The notes beneath the pieces are model-generated. The model made no database searches. It saw nothing but the letters and a program-made list of their open reading frames with translations, and was not told where the DNA came from. Shown here piece by piece: positions 6,726-15,057 of a DNA stretch of 17,680 nt. A program made the position numbers and the translations under genes. Where the stretch lies: positions 1-17,680 of the forward strand of contig JAISSC010000102.1 of the NCBI GenBank assembly GCA_031273305.1. The letters run 5' to 3'. The stretch's first letter is position 1; each line of letters opens with the position of its first letter. Origin of the DNA: Flavobacteriaceae bacterium (lineage in GTDB: Bacteria; Bacteroidota; Bacteroidia; Flavobacteriales; Weeksellaceae).

Positions 6726-7949
6726 ATGCTTTACTACCTATTTGAATACCTGAACGAACATTACCACATACCCGGAAGCGGATTGTATAAATACATCACA
6801 TTCCGCTCTTTGGCAGCCATATTTACCTCTTTATTCATTTCCCTTATCATCGGGAGGAAGATTATAAATATCCTGCGAAGAAAACAATTAGGCGAAACCG
6901 TAAGAGAACTGGGATTATCCGGACAAAAAGAAAAAGAAGGAACTCCGACTATGGGAGGAATTATTATCATATTGGCTACATTAGTCCCTATCTTTCTCTT
7001 TTGCAAACTGGATAATATTTATATCATCATTCTTATCGTCTCCACCGTCTGGATGGGAATCATAGGTTTTTTGGATGACTTCTTAAAGATACATAAGAAA
7101 AACAAAGACGGACTAAAGGGGAAATTTAAGGTTTTAGGACAAGTAGGTCTGGGAATCTTTATCGGAGTTACGCTCTACACTAATAAGGACATTGTAATCA
7201 AAGAAAAAATTGACGGAGTTCACAATATAGAATTTGCCAAAAACTTTTATCCCAACGAGAAATCATTTAAAACCACTATCCCTTTCCTCAAAAATAATCA
7301 ATTCGATTATGGAAAGGTATTAAACTGGGTGGGAGTAGATGAAGAAGATTCAAGGGATCTGGTTTGGATCATTCTAATCCCGGTTATCATCACTATCGTA
7401 ACTGCCGTTTCCAACGGAGCAAACCTCACAGACGGAATAGACGGACTTGCGGCAGGAAGTTCGGCAATTATTGTCGTCACCCTTGCACTCTTTGCTTATG
7501 TTTCCGGGAATATTATGATGTCGGATTATCTGAACTTAATGTATATACCCAATTCAGGAGAAATAGTAATTTTTTCCGCCGCCTTTGCCGGAGCCTTAAT
7601 AGGATTTCTTTGGTATAATACCTATCCTGCTCAGGTATTCATGGGAGATACCGGAAGCCTGACCATAGGGGGAATTATTGCCGCACTGGCTATATTGTTA
7701 AGGAAAGAATTACTGATACCTATCTTATGTGGGATATTTCTGGTAGAAAATCTCTCCGTAATGATGCAGGTAGCCTATTTTAAATATACCAAAAAGAAAT
7801 ATGGAGAAGGAAAAAGAATATTTTTAATGTCTCCTCTCCATCACCATTTTCAAAAAGCAGGATATCACGAAAGCAAGATCGTAACCCGGTTTTGGATTAT
7901 CGGAATTATGCTAGCCATATCTTGCATTATTACGTTAAAAATTAGATAA
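6726..7949 (+). CDS. mraY: Phospho-MurNAc-pentapeptide transferase MraY
   Basis: MraY is the polytopic membrane enzyme that moves phospho-MurNAc-pentapeptide onto undecaprenyl phosphate to make lipid I. The 407-residue protein carries TPTMGGI at 73-79, the Asp pair LDD at 116-118, NLTDGIDGLAAG at 233-244, FMGDTGS at 305-311 and the LHHHF motif at 371-375, the expected Mg2+ and substrate sites. About ten hydrophobic segments are visible. It is roughly 45 residues longer than the E. coli enzyme. The extra length falls at about 152-210, a polar, charged stretch between membrane helices, as is usual for Bacteroidota MraY. It starts immediately after the murE stop codon and is followed by murD after 5 bases. 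Confidence 0.96.
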   Translation: MLYYLFEYLNEHYHIPGSGLYKYITFRSLAAIFTSLFISLIIGRKIINILRRKQLGETVRELGLSGQKEKEGTPTMGGIIIILATLVPIFLFCKLDNIYIIILIVSTVWMGIIGFLDDFLKIHKKNKDGLKGKFKVLGQVGLGIFIGVTLYTNKDIVIKEKIDGVHNIEFAKNFYPNEKSFKTTIPFLKNNQFDYGKVLNWVGVDEEDSRDLVWIILIPVIITIVTAVSNGANLTDGIDGLAAGSSAIIVVTLALFAYVSGNIMMSDYLNLMYIPNSGEIVIFSAAFAGALIGFLWYNTYPAQVFMGDTGSLTIGGIIAALAILLRKELLIPILCGIFLVENLSVMMQVAYFKYTKKKYGEGKRIFLMSPLHHHFQKAGYHESKIVTRFWIIGIMLAISCIITLKIR

Positions 7950-7954
7950 AGAAC

Positions 7955-9289
7955 ATGAAGCGATTAGTAATATTAGGAGGTGGAGAAAGCGGAGTTGGAG
8001 CGGCAATTCTGGGTAAAAAAGAGGGATTTGAAGTTTTTCTTTCAGATAAAGGTATGCTAAAGGAAAAATATAAAAAGACCCTGATGGAGAATGCCATACC
8101 CTTTGAAGAACAGCAACATACAGAAGAAAAAATACTCAATGCCGACTGGGTGATAAAAAGTCCCGGAATTTCCCGAAAGGCTCCTGTTATTCAAAAGATA
8201 AAAGAAAAAGGAATCCGTATATCATCAGAAATAGAATTTGCTTCCCTCTATACAAAAGCAACCCTGATAGCTATTACAGGTTCCAATGGAAAAACAACAA
8301 CCACTTCCCTTATCTATCATCTGTTTCAAAAAGCAGGATATAAAGCAGGCTTGGCAGGAAACATCGGGAAGAGTTTTGCCCTGCAGGTGGCAGAAGAAGA
8401 ATATGACTACTACATATTGGAAATAAGCAGCTTTCAGCTGGATGACATACAAGATTTCAAACCTCATATAGCCATCGTTTTAAATCTAAGTCCCGACCAT
8501 CTCGACCAATACGACTATACATATCAGAACTATGCAGATGCAAAATTTAGAATTACGGAAAATCAGGATAAAGACGATTATTTTATCTATAATTCAGACG
8601 ATGAAATGACCCAAAAATGGCTTGCCGACCATACAACCCAAGCCCGGTTAATTCCTTTTTCTTTAAAAGAAAAAGTAGAGACCGGAGCCTATTGCGATGA
8701 TAAAAATATATATATAAACATTAACTCCGATACCTTAGAAATGAAAATCAACGAATTAGCACTAACAGGAAAACACAATGTAGCAAATTCCATGGCTGCG
8801 GGAATTGCAGGGAAACTGTCAAAAATAAAGAACGAATTTATCAAACAAAGTTTAATGGATTTTGAAGCCGTTGAACATCGTCTGGAATTCGTATTGAAGA
8901 TAAACGGAATCAACTTTATCAATGACAGCAAGGCTACCAACGTAAACTCCGTTTATTACGCTCTGGAAAGTATGAAAACACCCGTAATATGGATCGTAGG
9001 AGGTACTGATAAAGGAAACGATTACACAGAACTGATGCCGTTTATAAAACAAAAAGTGAAGGCTATTGTATGTCTGGGACTGGATAATGAAAAAATTCTA
9101 ACGACTTTCAGCCATCTGGTTCCCAATATAACAGAGACCCGGTCTATGAAAGATGCCGTGAATATAGCATATCTATACGGAACAAAGGGAGATACGGTTT
9201 TACTTTCTCCTGCCTGTGCCAGTTATGACCTGTTCCAAAATTATGAAGACAGGGGGAAACAATTCAAAGAAGAAGTGAGGAAACTCTAA
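7955..9289 (+). CDS. murD: UDP-MurNAc-L-alanine:D-glutamate ligase MurD
   Basis: MurD adds D-Glu to UDP-MurNAc-L-Ala with ATP. The 444-residue protein is of normal family length. The N-terminal Rossmann-like domain starts with LGGGESGVGAA at 7-17. The central ligase domain has the P-loop GSNGKTTTT at 109-117, followed by LEISSFQLD and LSPDHLDQY. The C-terminal part has the NDSKATN motif at 323-329 and the GGTDKG segment. All catalytic landmarks are present. Its intact glycine-rich N-terminus contrasts with the interrupted one of murC in the same operon. It lies 5 bases after mraY and 15 bases before ftsW. Confidence 0.96.
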   Translation: MKRLVILGGGESGVGAAILGKKEGFEVFLSDKGMLKEKYKKTLMENAIPFEEQQHTEEKILNADWVIKSPGISRKAPVIQKIKEKGIRISSEIEFASLYTKATLIAITGSNGKTTTTSLIYHLFQKAGYKAGLAGNIGKSFALQVAEEEYDYYILEISSFQLDDIQDFKPHIAIVLNLSPDHLDQYDYTYQNYADAKFRITENQDKDDYFIYNSDDEMTQKWLADHTTQARLIPFSLKEKVETGAYCDDKNIYININSDTLEMKINELALTGKHNVANSMAAGIAGKLSKIKNEFIKQSLMDFEAVEHRLEFVLKINGINFINDSKATNVNSVYYALESMKTPVIWIVGGTDKGNDYTELMPFIKQKVKAIVCLGLDNEKILTTFSHLVPNITETRSMKDAVNIAYLYGTKGDTVLLSPACASYDLFQNYEDRGKQFKEEVRKL

Positions 9290-9304
9290 TCATATAAAGT
9301 AAAG

Positions 9305-10495
9305 ATGAGAAGATTAAAACACTATTTTAAAGGCGATGCTACACTGTGGGCTAGTATATTTCTAATATCATTAGCCTCGTTCCTGCCTGTATATTCTGCC
9401 AGTTCCAACTTGCAGTATGTAGTAGGGCAAGGCTCCGTACTCGGACACTTCGCCAAGCATGCCGGATTCATTATAATAGGCATAGGCATTGTTTTTATCT
9501 TCCAGAAAATTGATTACAAATATTTCGGAGGCTTTTCCAAACTGCTGCTTCCAATAGTCATCTTTTTATTAGCCCTCACCCTTATGCAGGGAAACAATAT
9601 TGACGGCTCCAACGCCTCCCGATGGCTAAAATTACCCGGAGTTCCCTTTGCCTTTCAAACCTCTGTTTTTGCCGCATTGGTGTTAAATATCTACATCGCA
9701 AGATACTTAGACAGAAATAAAGATAAAGAAATAACCTTCAACAATAGTTTTATCCCCGTACTATTACCTGTTTTCTTGGTAGTAGGACTTATTTTCCCGG
9801 CTAACGGTTCCACAGGAATTATGATCTTCGTGATGGTATTAGCCCTGCTGTTCATAGGAGGCTATCCGATCAGAATATTACTATCCATCGTAGGAACAGG
9901 AGCCATAATCGTTTTCGTTTTTGTCAGTCTGGTCTTAAAATATCCCGATTTATTTCCAAGTCACCGGGTTCATACATGGAAGAGCAGGATTGAGAACTTC
10001 ACAGGCGACGACAAACAGGAAAGTTATCAGGTACAACAGGCTAAAGCTGCCATCGTACAGGGCGGAATCATTCCTCAAGGTCCGGGAAAAAGCTCATTTA
10101 AACAATCATTACCCCAATCCTCCTCAGACTTTATCTTTGCTATTATAGTCGAAGAATACGGATATGGAGGAGTATTCATATGTTTTTTCCTCTACCTGTT
10201 GATCCTCTGGAGAATTATTGTAATCTCAACAAAAGTAGAGAACACATTCGGTCCCCTGTTGATTGCAGGAGTGGGATTACCGGTTATATTTCAGGCTTTT
10301 TCCAACATGGCAGTAGCCGTAAACCTTATTCCGGTAACCGGTCAACCGCTGCCCATTCTCAGCTACGGAGGGACTTCCATGTGGGTGACCTATATGGCTT
10401 TAGGAATCATTATCAGCGTAAGCAGAGAGATTCAACCCAAAGAACCTGCCTTAATAAACAATAACAAAGAAGAAATGAACTATGAAATCGCCTAA
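9305..10495 (+). CDS. ftsW: Peptidoglycan glycosyltransferase FtsW (SEDS family)
   Basis: FtsW polymerises lipid II into glycan strands at the septum, in complex with FtsI. The 396-residue protein is strongly hydrophobic, with about ten membrane helices, as in the SEDS family. Family features include GSNASRWLKLPG at 101-112, PANGSTG at 165-171 (where many homologues have P-D/N-L-G/S-T), the large extracytoplasmic loop at about 215-275, SSSDFIFAIIVEE at 272-284 with the putative catalytic Asp275, and the terminal PVTGQPLPILSYGGTS motif at 343-358. Position between murD and murG supports FtsW rather than RodA. The short charged C-tail (REIQPKEP) is cytoplasmic. Its end overlaps murG by 14 bases. 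Confidence 0.95.
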   Translation: MRRLKHYFKGDATLWASIFLISLASFLPVYSASSNLQYVVGQGSVLGHFAKHAGFIIIGIGIVFIFQKIDYKYFGGFSKLLLPIVIFLLALTLMQGNNIDGSNASRWLKLPGVPFAFQTSVFAALVLNIYIARYLDRNKDKEITFNNSFIPVLLPVFLVVGLIFPANGSTGIMIFVMVLALLFIGGYPIRILLSIVGTGAIIVFVFVSLVLKYPDLFPSHRVHTWKSRIENFTGDDKQESYQVQQAKAAIVQGGIIPQGPGKSSFKQSLPQSSSDFIFAIIVEEYGYGGVFICFFLYLLILWRIIVISTKVENTFGPLLIAGVGLPVIFQAFSNMAVAVNLIPVTGQPLPILSYGGTSMWVTYMALGIIISVSREIQPKEPALINNNKEEMNYEIA

Positions 10496-11591
10496 ATTCT
10501 TACTAAGCGGAGGAGGAACCGGAGGACATATCTTTCCGGCAATAGCGATTGCCGATGAATTAAAGCGTCGTCTTCCCAATGCCGAATTTCTGTTTATCGG
10601 AGCCGAAGACAAAATGGAAATGGAAAAAGTCCCTCAGGCAGGATATAAGATTGAAGGACTTTGGATTTCAGGCATTTCCCGTTCATCCCTGTTATCCAAT
10701 ATAAAATTTCCCCTTAAATTAATTTCCAGTTTATTGAAATCACGGAAGTTTATCAAATCCTTTAAACCCGATGCTGCCATAGGAACCGGAGGGTTTGCAT
10801 CAGGACCGGCTTTATACACCGCTTCCCGATTGGGAATCCCGACTTTTATTCAGGAACAAAATTCTTTTCCCGGAATCACCAATAAAAAACTGGCTTCAAA
10901 AACAAGTGGAATTTATGTAGCCTATGAAGGAATGGAAAAATTCTTTCCAAAAGAGAAAATACATATCACCGGGAATCCTGTAAGAAAATCTCTGTTTGAA
11001 AAGACGATCCCTCAGGAACAGGCAAAGACAGAACTGAATCTGGAACCATCCCGGTTGGTTATTCTTTCCGTAGGAGGCTCATTAGGCTCCCGAACCTTAA
11101 ATAATTTCTGGAAGGAAAACGCCCAAACAATCGCCGAATCCGGTATTCAAATCTTATGGCAAACAGGGAAGACGGATTATCAAAGCATACAAAAGGAAGA
11201 AAATATAAAACATCCGAATATTATTATCTCGGAATTTATCCGGGACATGCCGGTTGCTTATGCCGCTGCCGATATTATTATTTCCAGAGCAGGAGCCATT
11301 GCCATATCCGAACTGTGCCTGGCAGGAAAACCTGTGATACTGATACCGTTTCCATTTGCAGCAGAAGACCATCAAACCAAAAATGCACAACAACTGGTAA
11401 ATCATCAGGCAGCCGTAATGATAAAAGATTCCGAAGTACCCGACAAATTACTTCCCGAAATCCAAAAACTGATTCAAGAGGAGAACACAAGAAAATATCT
11501 GGGACAAAACATCCTGAAACTGGGCAAACCCAACGCCACCGAAGATATTGTATCCTGTATATTAAAAGAGCTAAAACTTGATAACCAATAG
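10482..11591 (+). CDS. murG: UDP-GlcNAc:lipid I N-acetylglucosaminyltransferase MurG
   Basis: MurG is a GT-B glycosyltransferase on the inner face of the membrane that converts lipid I to lipid II. The 369-residue product has the N-terminal GGGTGGHIFPA at 10-20, GTGGFASGP at 101-109, QEQNSFPG at 124-131, the SVGGSLGSR linker motif at 196-204, and the UDP-GlcNAc site SRAGAIAISEL at 268-278, followed by PFPFAAEDHQTKNA at 289-302. It starts within the end of ftsW. It ends with TAG, and the very next base begins the murC ATG in the same frame. Murein genes on both sides confirm the role. Confidence 0.96.
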   Translation: MKSPKFLLSGGGTGGHIFPAIAIADELKRRLPNAEFLFIGAEDKMEMEKVPQAGYKIEGLWISGISRSSLLSNIKFPLKLISSLLKSRKFIKSFKPDAAIGTGGFASGPALYTASRLGIPTFIQEQNSFPGITNKKLASKTSGIYVAYEGMEKFFPKEKIHITGNPVRKSLFEKTIPQEQAKTELNLEPSRLVILSVGGSLGSRTLNNFWKENAQTIAESGIQILWQTGKTDYQSIQKEENIKHPNIIISEFIRDMPVAYAAADIIISRAGAIAISELCLAGKPVILIPFPFAAEDHQTKNAQQLVNHQAAVMIKDSEVPDKLLPEIQKLIQEENTRKYLGQNILKLGKPNATEDIVSCILKELKLDNQ

Positions 11592-12953
11592 ATGAAAGAT
11601 ATTCATACAGAGAAGAATTAGTACTTTATAGGAATCGGAGGGATTGGAATGAGTGCTTTAGCCCGCTACTTCAATTTTTCAGGAGCCGGAGTAGCCGGAT
11701 ATGATAAAACCAGAACCGGCCTTACCCAAAAACTCGAAGAAGAAAATATCCCTGTCGTATATGAAGACAACCTTTCATCCATTCCGGAGGGATTAACTCC
11801 GGAGAATACCCTAATTATTTTCACTCCCGCAGTTCCTGCAGAATTAAATATCAAAAAGTACTTTATAGATAAAAATTATACCCTCTTAAAGAGATCACAG
11901 GTATTAGGAGAAATAACCAAAACTACCCGATGTCTGGCTATTGCCGGAACTCACGGAAAAACAACCACAACCACCCTGCTCGGTCATCTTTGTAAATATG
12001 CAAATATTCCCGCTACTGCCTTTTTAGGCGGAATATCCGTAAACTATAAAACCAATTTCATTTATAACGGTTCCCAAATATCAGTGGTAGAAGCCGATGA
12101 ATTTGACCGGTCTTTCCTGACCCTGTCTCCTGATATGGCTGCCATCACATCCACAGATGCAGACCATCTGGATATATATGGAACCTCCCGACACCTGCTG
12201 GACTCATTCAATGATTTCGCAAACCTTGTGCCTGAAAACGGTTTTTTATTGGTTAAAAAAGGAACCGACATAAAGGCAAAACATGCAACCTATTCCGTTC
12301 ACGAAAAAGCGGATTATTATGCAGAAAATATAAGTATAGAGGAAAATCGGTTTAAATTTGATTTGGTAACTCCGGAAAAAACGTTAAAAGATTTCGTGCT
12401 ATATATACCCGGAAAACATAATGTGGAAAACTCTATCGCAGCACTAACACTCGGATTAAAGCTGGGAATAGAACCCGAAGTTTTGCGTCAGGGGCTTGCA
12501 GAGTTCAGAGGAGTGGCAAGAAGATTTACCCAACATACTTTTGAAAACGGAAAGACATATATTGACGATTACGCCCATCATCCGACCGAACTTAATGCCG
12601 CTATTGATGCCGTAAGAAGTTTATACCCTGCAAAAAAATTGCTGACGGTTTTCCAACCTCACCTATATTCACGAACCCGTGATTTTGCAGAGAACTTTGC
12701 AGAAAGCCTGAGCAAAACCGATAAATTGATATTATTAGACATTTATCCCGCCAGAGAACTACCTTTAGAAGGAATTACCTCTCATTGGCTGGCTGAAAAA
12801 ATAACCGTACAGGATAAAGAAATAACTTCCTTAGCCAATGCTTTGGATGTTATTAGATCGAAAGATTTTGATGTGCTCCTGACTGCAGGAGCCGGTGATA
12901 TTGATACTTTATATGAACCCATTTTAAATTGGCTGAATGAAACTAAAATATAG
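11592..12953 (+). CDS. murC: UDP-MurNAc:L-alanine ligase MurC, interrupted by an in-frame TAG at codon 10
   Basis: MurC adds L-Ala to UDP-MurNAc, the first peptide step, and is essential. By homology the gene begins with the ATG at 11592 (MKDIHTEKN), directly after the murG stop. Codon 10 is TAG (11619-11621), and the same frame then continues YFIGIGGIGMSALARYF, the conserved MurC N-terminus. The longest uninterrupted ATG frame starts at 11649 (MSALARYF; 434 residues) and would lack the GIGGIG loop that binds UDP-MurNAc. In that numbering the P-loop GTHGKTTT is at about 100-107, EADEFDRSF at about 149-157, HNVENS at about 258-263 and the MurC-type DDYAHHPTE at about 307-315. All are intact, so the gene body shows no decay. 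Possible readings are a base error, start at AUA 11628, readthrough, or a recent nonsense mutation. It overlaps ftsQ by 17 bases. Confidence 0.88.
11619..11621 (+). other. In-frame amber codon inside the murC N-terminus
   Basis: The frame from ATG 11592 reads nine codons, then TAG, then TAC TTT ATA GGA ATC GGA GGG ATT GGA ATG. A single C-to-T change from CAG, or a substitution from TAT, TAC or AAG, would explain it. TAG is the normal terminator of murG, murC, ftsZ and the yqeY-like gene here, so it is not globally reassigned. Confidence 0.85.
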
Positions 12954-13665
12954 ATTTTTAAAAATATTCTTATTGACCATACTTCTGGGTTTTTTAATGA
13001 ATTTTGCCATTAGAAGGCACAATAACAAAGATATAGATAAGATAAGGATTCATATCGAAAACTCTGACCGAATTCACTTCATCACTAATAACATGGTAGA
13101 AGACATCATTAACCGATCATCAAAGAACGGAAATAAGGCTAATAAGATAAAAGACATTGATATTATAAAAACAGAGAAAAATCTGGATTCCAATCCGTTC
13201 GTGTCTCAAAGCAACGTATATATCGGTTTGGATGGAGTAGTAAATATCGTGATCTCACAAAAGACCCCAATCGTTCGGATAAAAACACCTCAAAAAGAAT
13301 TTTATCTGGATAAAGACGGAACTCCGTTTCCCCTATCTCCGAATTTTTCACTTCCATGTATGATGGTGAGTGGAAACATACGCCCCGATGAGTATCCTAA
13401 ACTGGCAAAATTATGTCATTTAATTTCTGTTGATAACTTGTTTAAAAATCACATAGTAGCCATAGATAAAGATAAAAGAAATTCTTATAACTTACTTCTG
13501 AATATAAACGGAGTATATATAGAATACGGAGAACTCGAAAACAACCGTCAGAAGCTGATCAATTTAAAGGAATTTTACAACCAATATCTGGATTATGTAG
13601 GCTTCGATGCGTATAAAAAAATTAGTTTAAAGTATGATAATCAAATAGTTGCAACAAAAAGATAA
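12937..13665 (+). CDS. ftsQ: Divisome scaffold protein FtsQ
   Basis: FtsQ is a bitopic inner-membrane protein that connects early and late divisome components through its periplasmic POTRA and beta domains. The 242-residue product has a short basic cytoplasmic end, one membrane helix at about 7-25, and a POTRA-like region at about 34-110. This is followed by the FtsQ beta domain, marked by EFYLDKDGTPFPLS at 121-134 and later VYIEYGE. The sequence is poorly conserved, as in FtsQ generally. Position between murC and ftsA and the domain order make the call firm. It begins inside the end of murC and is 2 bases from ftsA. Confidence 0.9.
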   Translation: MKLKYRFLKIFLLTILLGFLMNFAIRRHNNKDIDKIRIHIENSDRIHFITNNMVEDIINRSSKNGNKANKIKDIDIIKTEKNLDSNPFVSQSNVYIGLDGVVNIVISQKTPIVRIKTPQKEFYLDKDGTPFPLSPNFSLPCMMVSGNIRPDEYPKLAKLCHLISVDNLFKNHIVAIDKDKRNSYNLLLNINGVYIEYGELENNRQKLINLKEFYNQYLDYVGFDAYKKISLKYDNQIVATKR

Positions 13666-13667
13666 GC

Positions 13668-15044
13668 ATGGACAACAATAATATCGCAGTAGGTCTTGAT
13701 ATAGGCACAACAAAAATCGTAGCCATCGTAGGCCAGCGGAATGAGCATGGCAAATTGGAAATCTTGGGAATGGGAAGAGCTAAAAGTTTAGGTGTTCACC
13801 GCGGAGTAGTAAATAATATTACCCAAACTATTGACTCAATAAAAAAGGCAGTAGCGGAAGCAGAAAAAGCTGCTAACTACAAAATCACGGATATTACCGT
13901 AGGAATTGCAGGGCAGCATATCCGAAGTCTGCAACACAGCGACTACATTTCCCGTCCTAATTTTGAGGAAGTAATCGACGACACCGACCTTGAACGATTG
14001 AAAGAGCAGGTTCACAAACTGGTCATGTTGCCGGGAGAAGAAATTATCCATGTTCTTCCTCAGGAATACAAAGTAGACTCCCAATCTGAAATTATTGAGC
14101 CAAGAGGTTTTCACGGCAGCAGGCTGGAAGCAAATTTTCATGTGGTAGTCGGACAAATTGCTCTAATCAGGAATATCGCAAGGTGCGTAAAAGAATCCGG
14201 ATTAAACCTTATAGGAATCACATTGGAACCTTTAGCTTCTTCCGATGCCGTATTAAGTCAGGAAGAAAAAGAAGCCGGAGTAGCTTTAATCGACGTAGGA
14301 GGCGGTACTACCGATATTGCTGTTTTTAAGGATAATATCATCCGACATACCGCAGTGATCCCTTTCGGAGGGAATGTGATTACCGAAGACATAAAAACCG
14401 GATGTTCCATCATAGAGCGACAAGCGGAAATCCTCAAGGTAAAATACGGTTCTGCCTGGCCTTCGGAAAACAAAGAGATTGAAATAATCAGCATTCCGGG
14501 ACTTCACGGAAGAGAACCCAAAGAAATTACCGTAAAGAAACTTTCCCAAATCATCCATGCAAGAATTGAAGAGATTATTTCTTTAGCTTATGCGGAGTTG
14601 AGAAATTACGGTTGTGAAGAACAAAAGAAGAAACTAATCGCCGGAATTGTAATGACCGGAGGCGGTTCCAAGCTAAAACACTTACGGCAACTGACCGAGT
14701 ACACCACCGGGATGGATGTTCGTATAGGATACTGCAATGAACATTTGGCAAGCGGTCAACCGGAAGAACTGGCAAGTCCGGAATATGCAACGGCAATAGG
14801 TTTGTTGATGACCGGTCTGGATAATCTCGAAACAAAACAAAACAAAAATAACACGGAAGAAATGATTCATGAACCTGTTTCTGTCGAATCAGCAAACGGG
14901 ATAAAAACAACAAAAACCGATACTATTACTTCAGAACAAAAAAAGGTGAAAGAAGAAGAAAAGAAGAAAAGCAAGGAAAAGAAGAAATCCATTTTCGCTA
15001 CTTTTCAGGAAAAATTTATTAAATACATTAACGACACGGAATAA
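13668..15044 (+). CDS. ftsA: FtsA, actin-like membrane anchor of the FtsZ ring
   Basis: FtsA is an ATP-binding, actin-fold protein that tethers FtsZ to the membrane. The 458-residue product has the phosphate-1 motif GLDIGTTK at 9-16, the SHS2/1C domain at about 85-165, the phosphate-2 motif LIDVGGGTTDIAVF at 207-220, and the adenosine motif MTGGGSKLKHL at 329-339. The conserved core ends near 390. A Lys/Glu-rich linker (about 395-440) then leads to a terminal amphipathic helix, SIFATFQEKFIKYIND at 441-456, which should be the membrane-targeting sequence. The linker is longer than in E. coli FtsA. It is followed by ftsZ after 13 bases. Confidence 0.95.
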   Translation: MDNNNIAVGLDIGTTKIVAIVGQRNEHGKLEILGMGRAKSLGVHRGVVNNITQTIDSIKKAVAEAEKAANYKITDITVGIAGQHIRSLQHSDYISRPNFEEVIDDTDLERLKEQVHKLVMLPGEEIIHVLPQEYKVDSQSEIIEPRGFHGSRLEANFHVVVGQIALIRNIARCVKESGLNLIGITLEPLASSDAVLSQEEKEAGVALIDVGGGTTDIAVFKDNIIRHTAVIPFGGNVITEDIKTGCSIIERQAEILKVKYGSAWPSENKEIEIISIPGLHGREPKEITVKKLSQIIHARIEEIISLAYAELRNYGCEEQKKKLIAGIVMTGGGSKLKHLRQLTEYTTGMDVRIGYCNEHLASGQPEELASPEYATAIGLLMTGLDNLETKQNKNNTEEMIHEPVSVESANGIKTTKTDTITSEQKKVKEEEKKKSKEKKKSIFATFQEKFIKYINDTE

Positions 15045-15057
15045 ACTAAAAAGACAA

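Noticed and set aside
11156..11581. 141-codon plus-strand open frame inside murG
   Set aside because: Lies wholly within murG in another frame, where all MurG motifs are in the main frame; composition (Arg/Ser/Tyr/Cys rich) is typical of a shadow.
11619..11621. Global reassignment of TAG to a sense codon
   Set aside because: murG, murC, ftsZ and the yqeY-like gene all end at TAG exactly where their families end, so TAG functions as a stop here.
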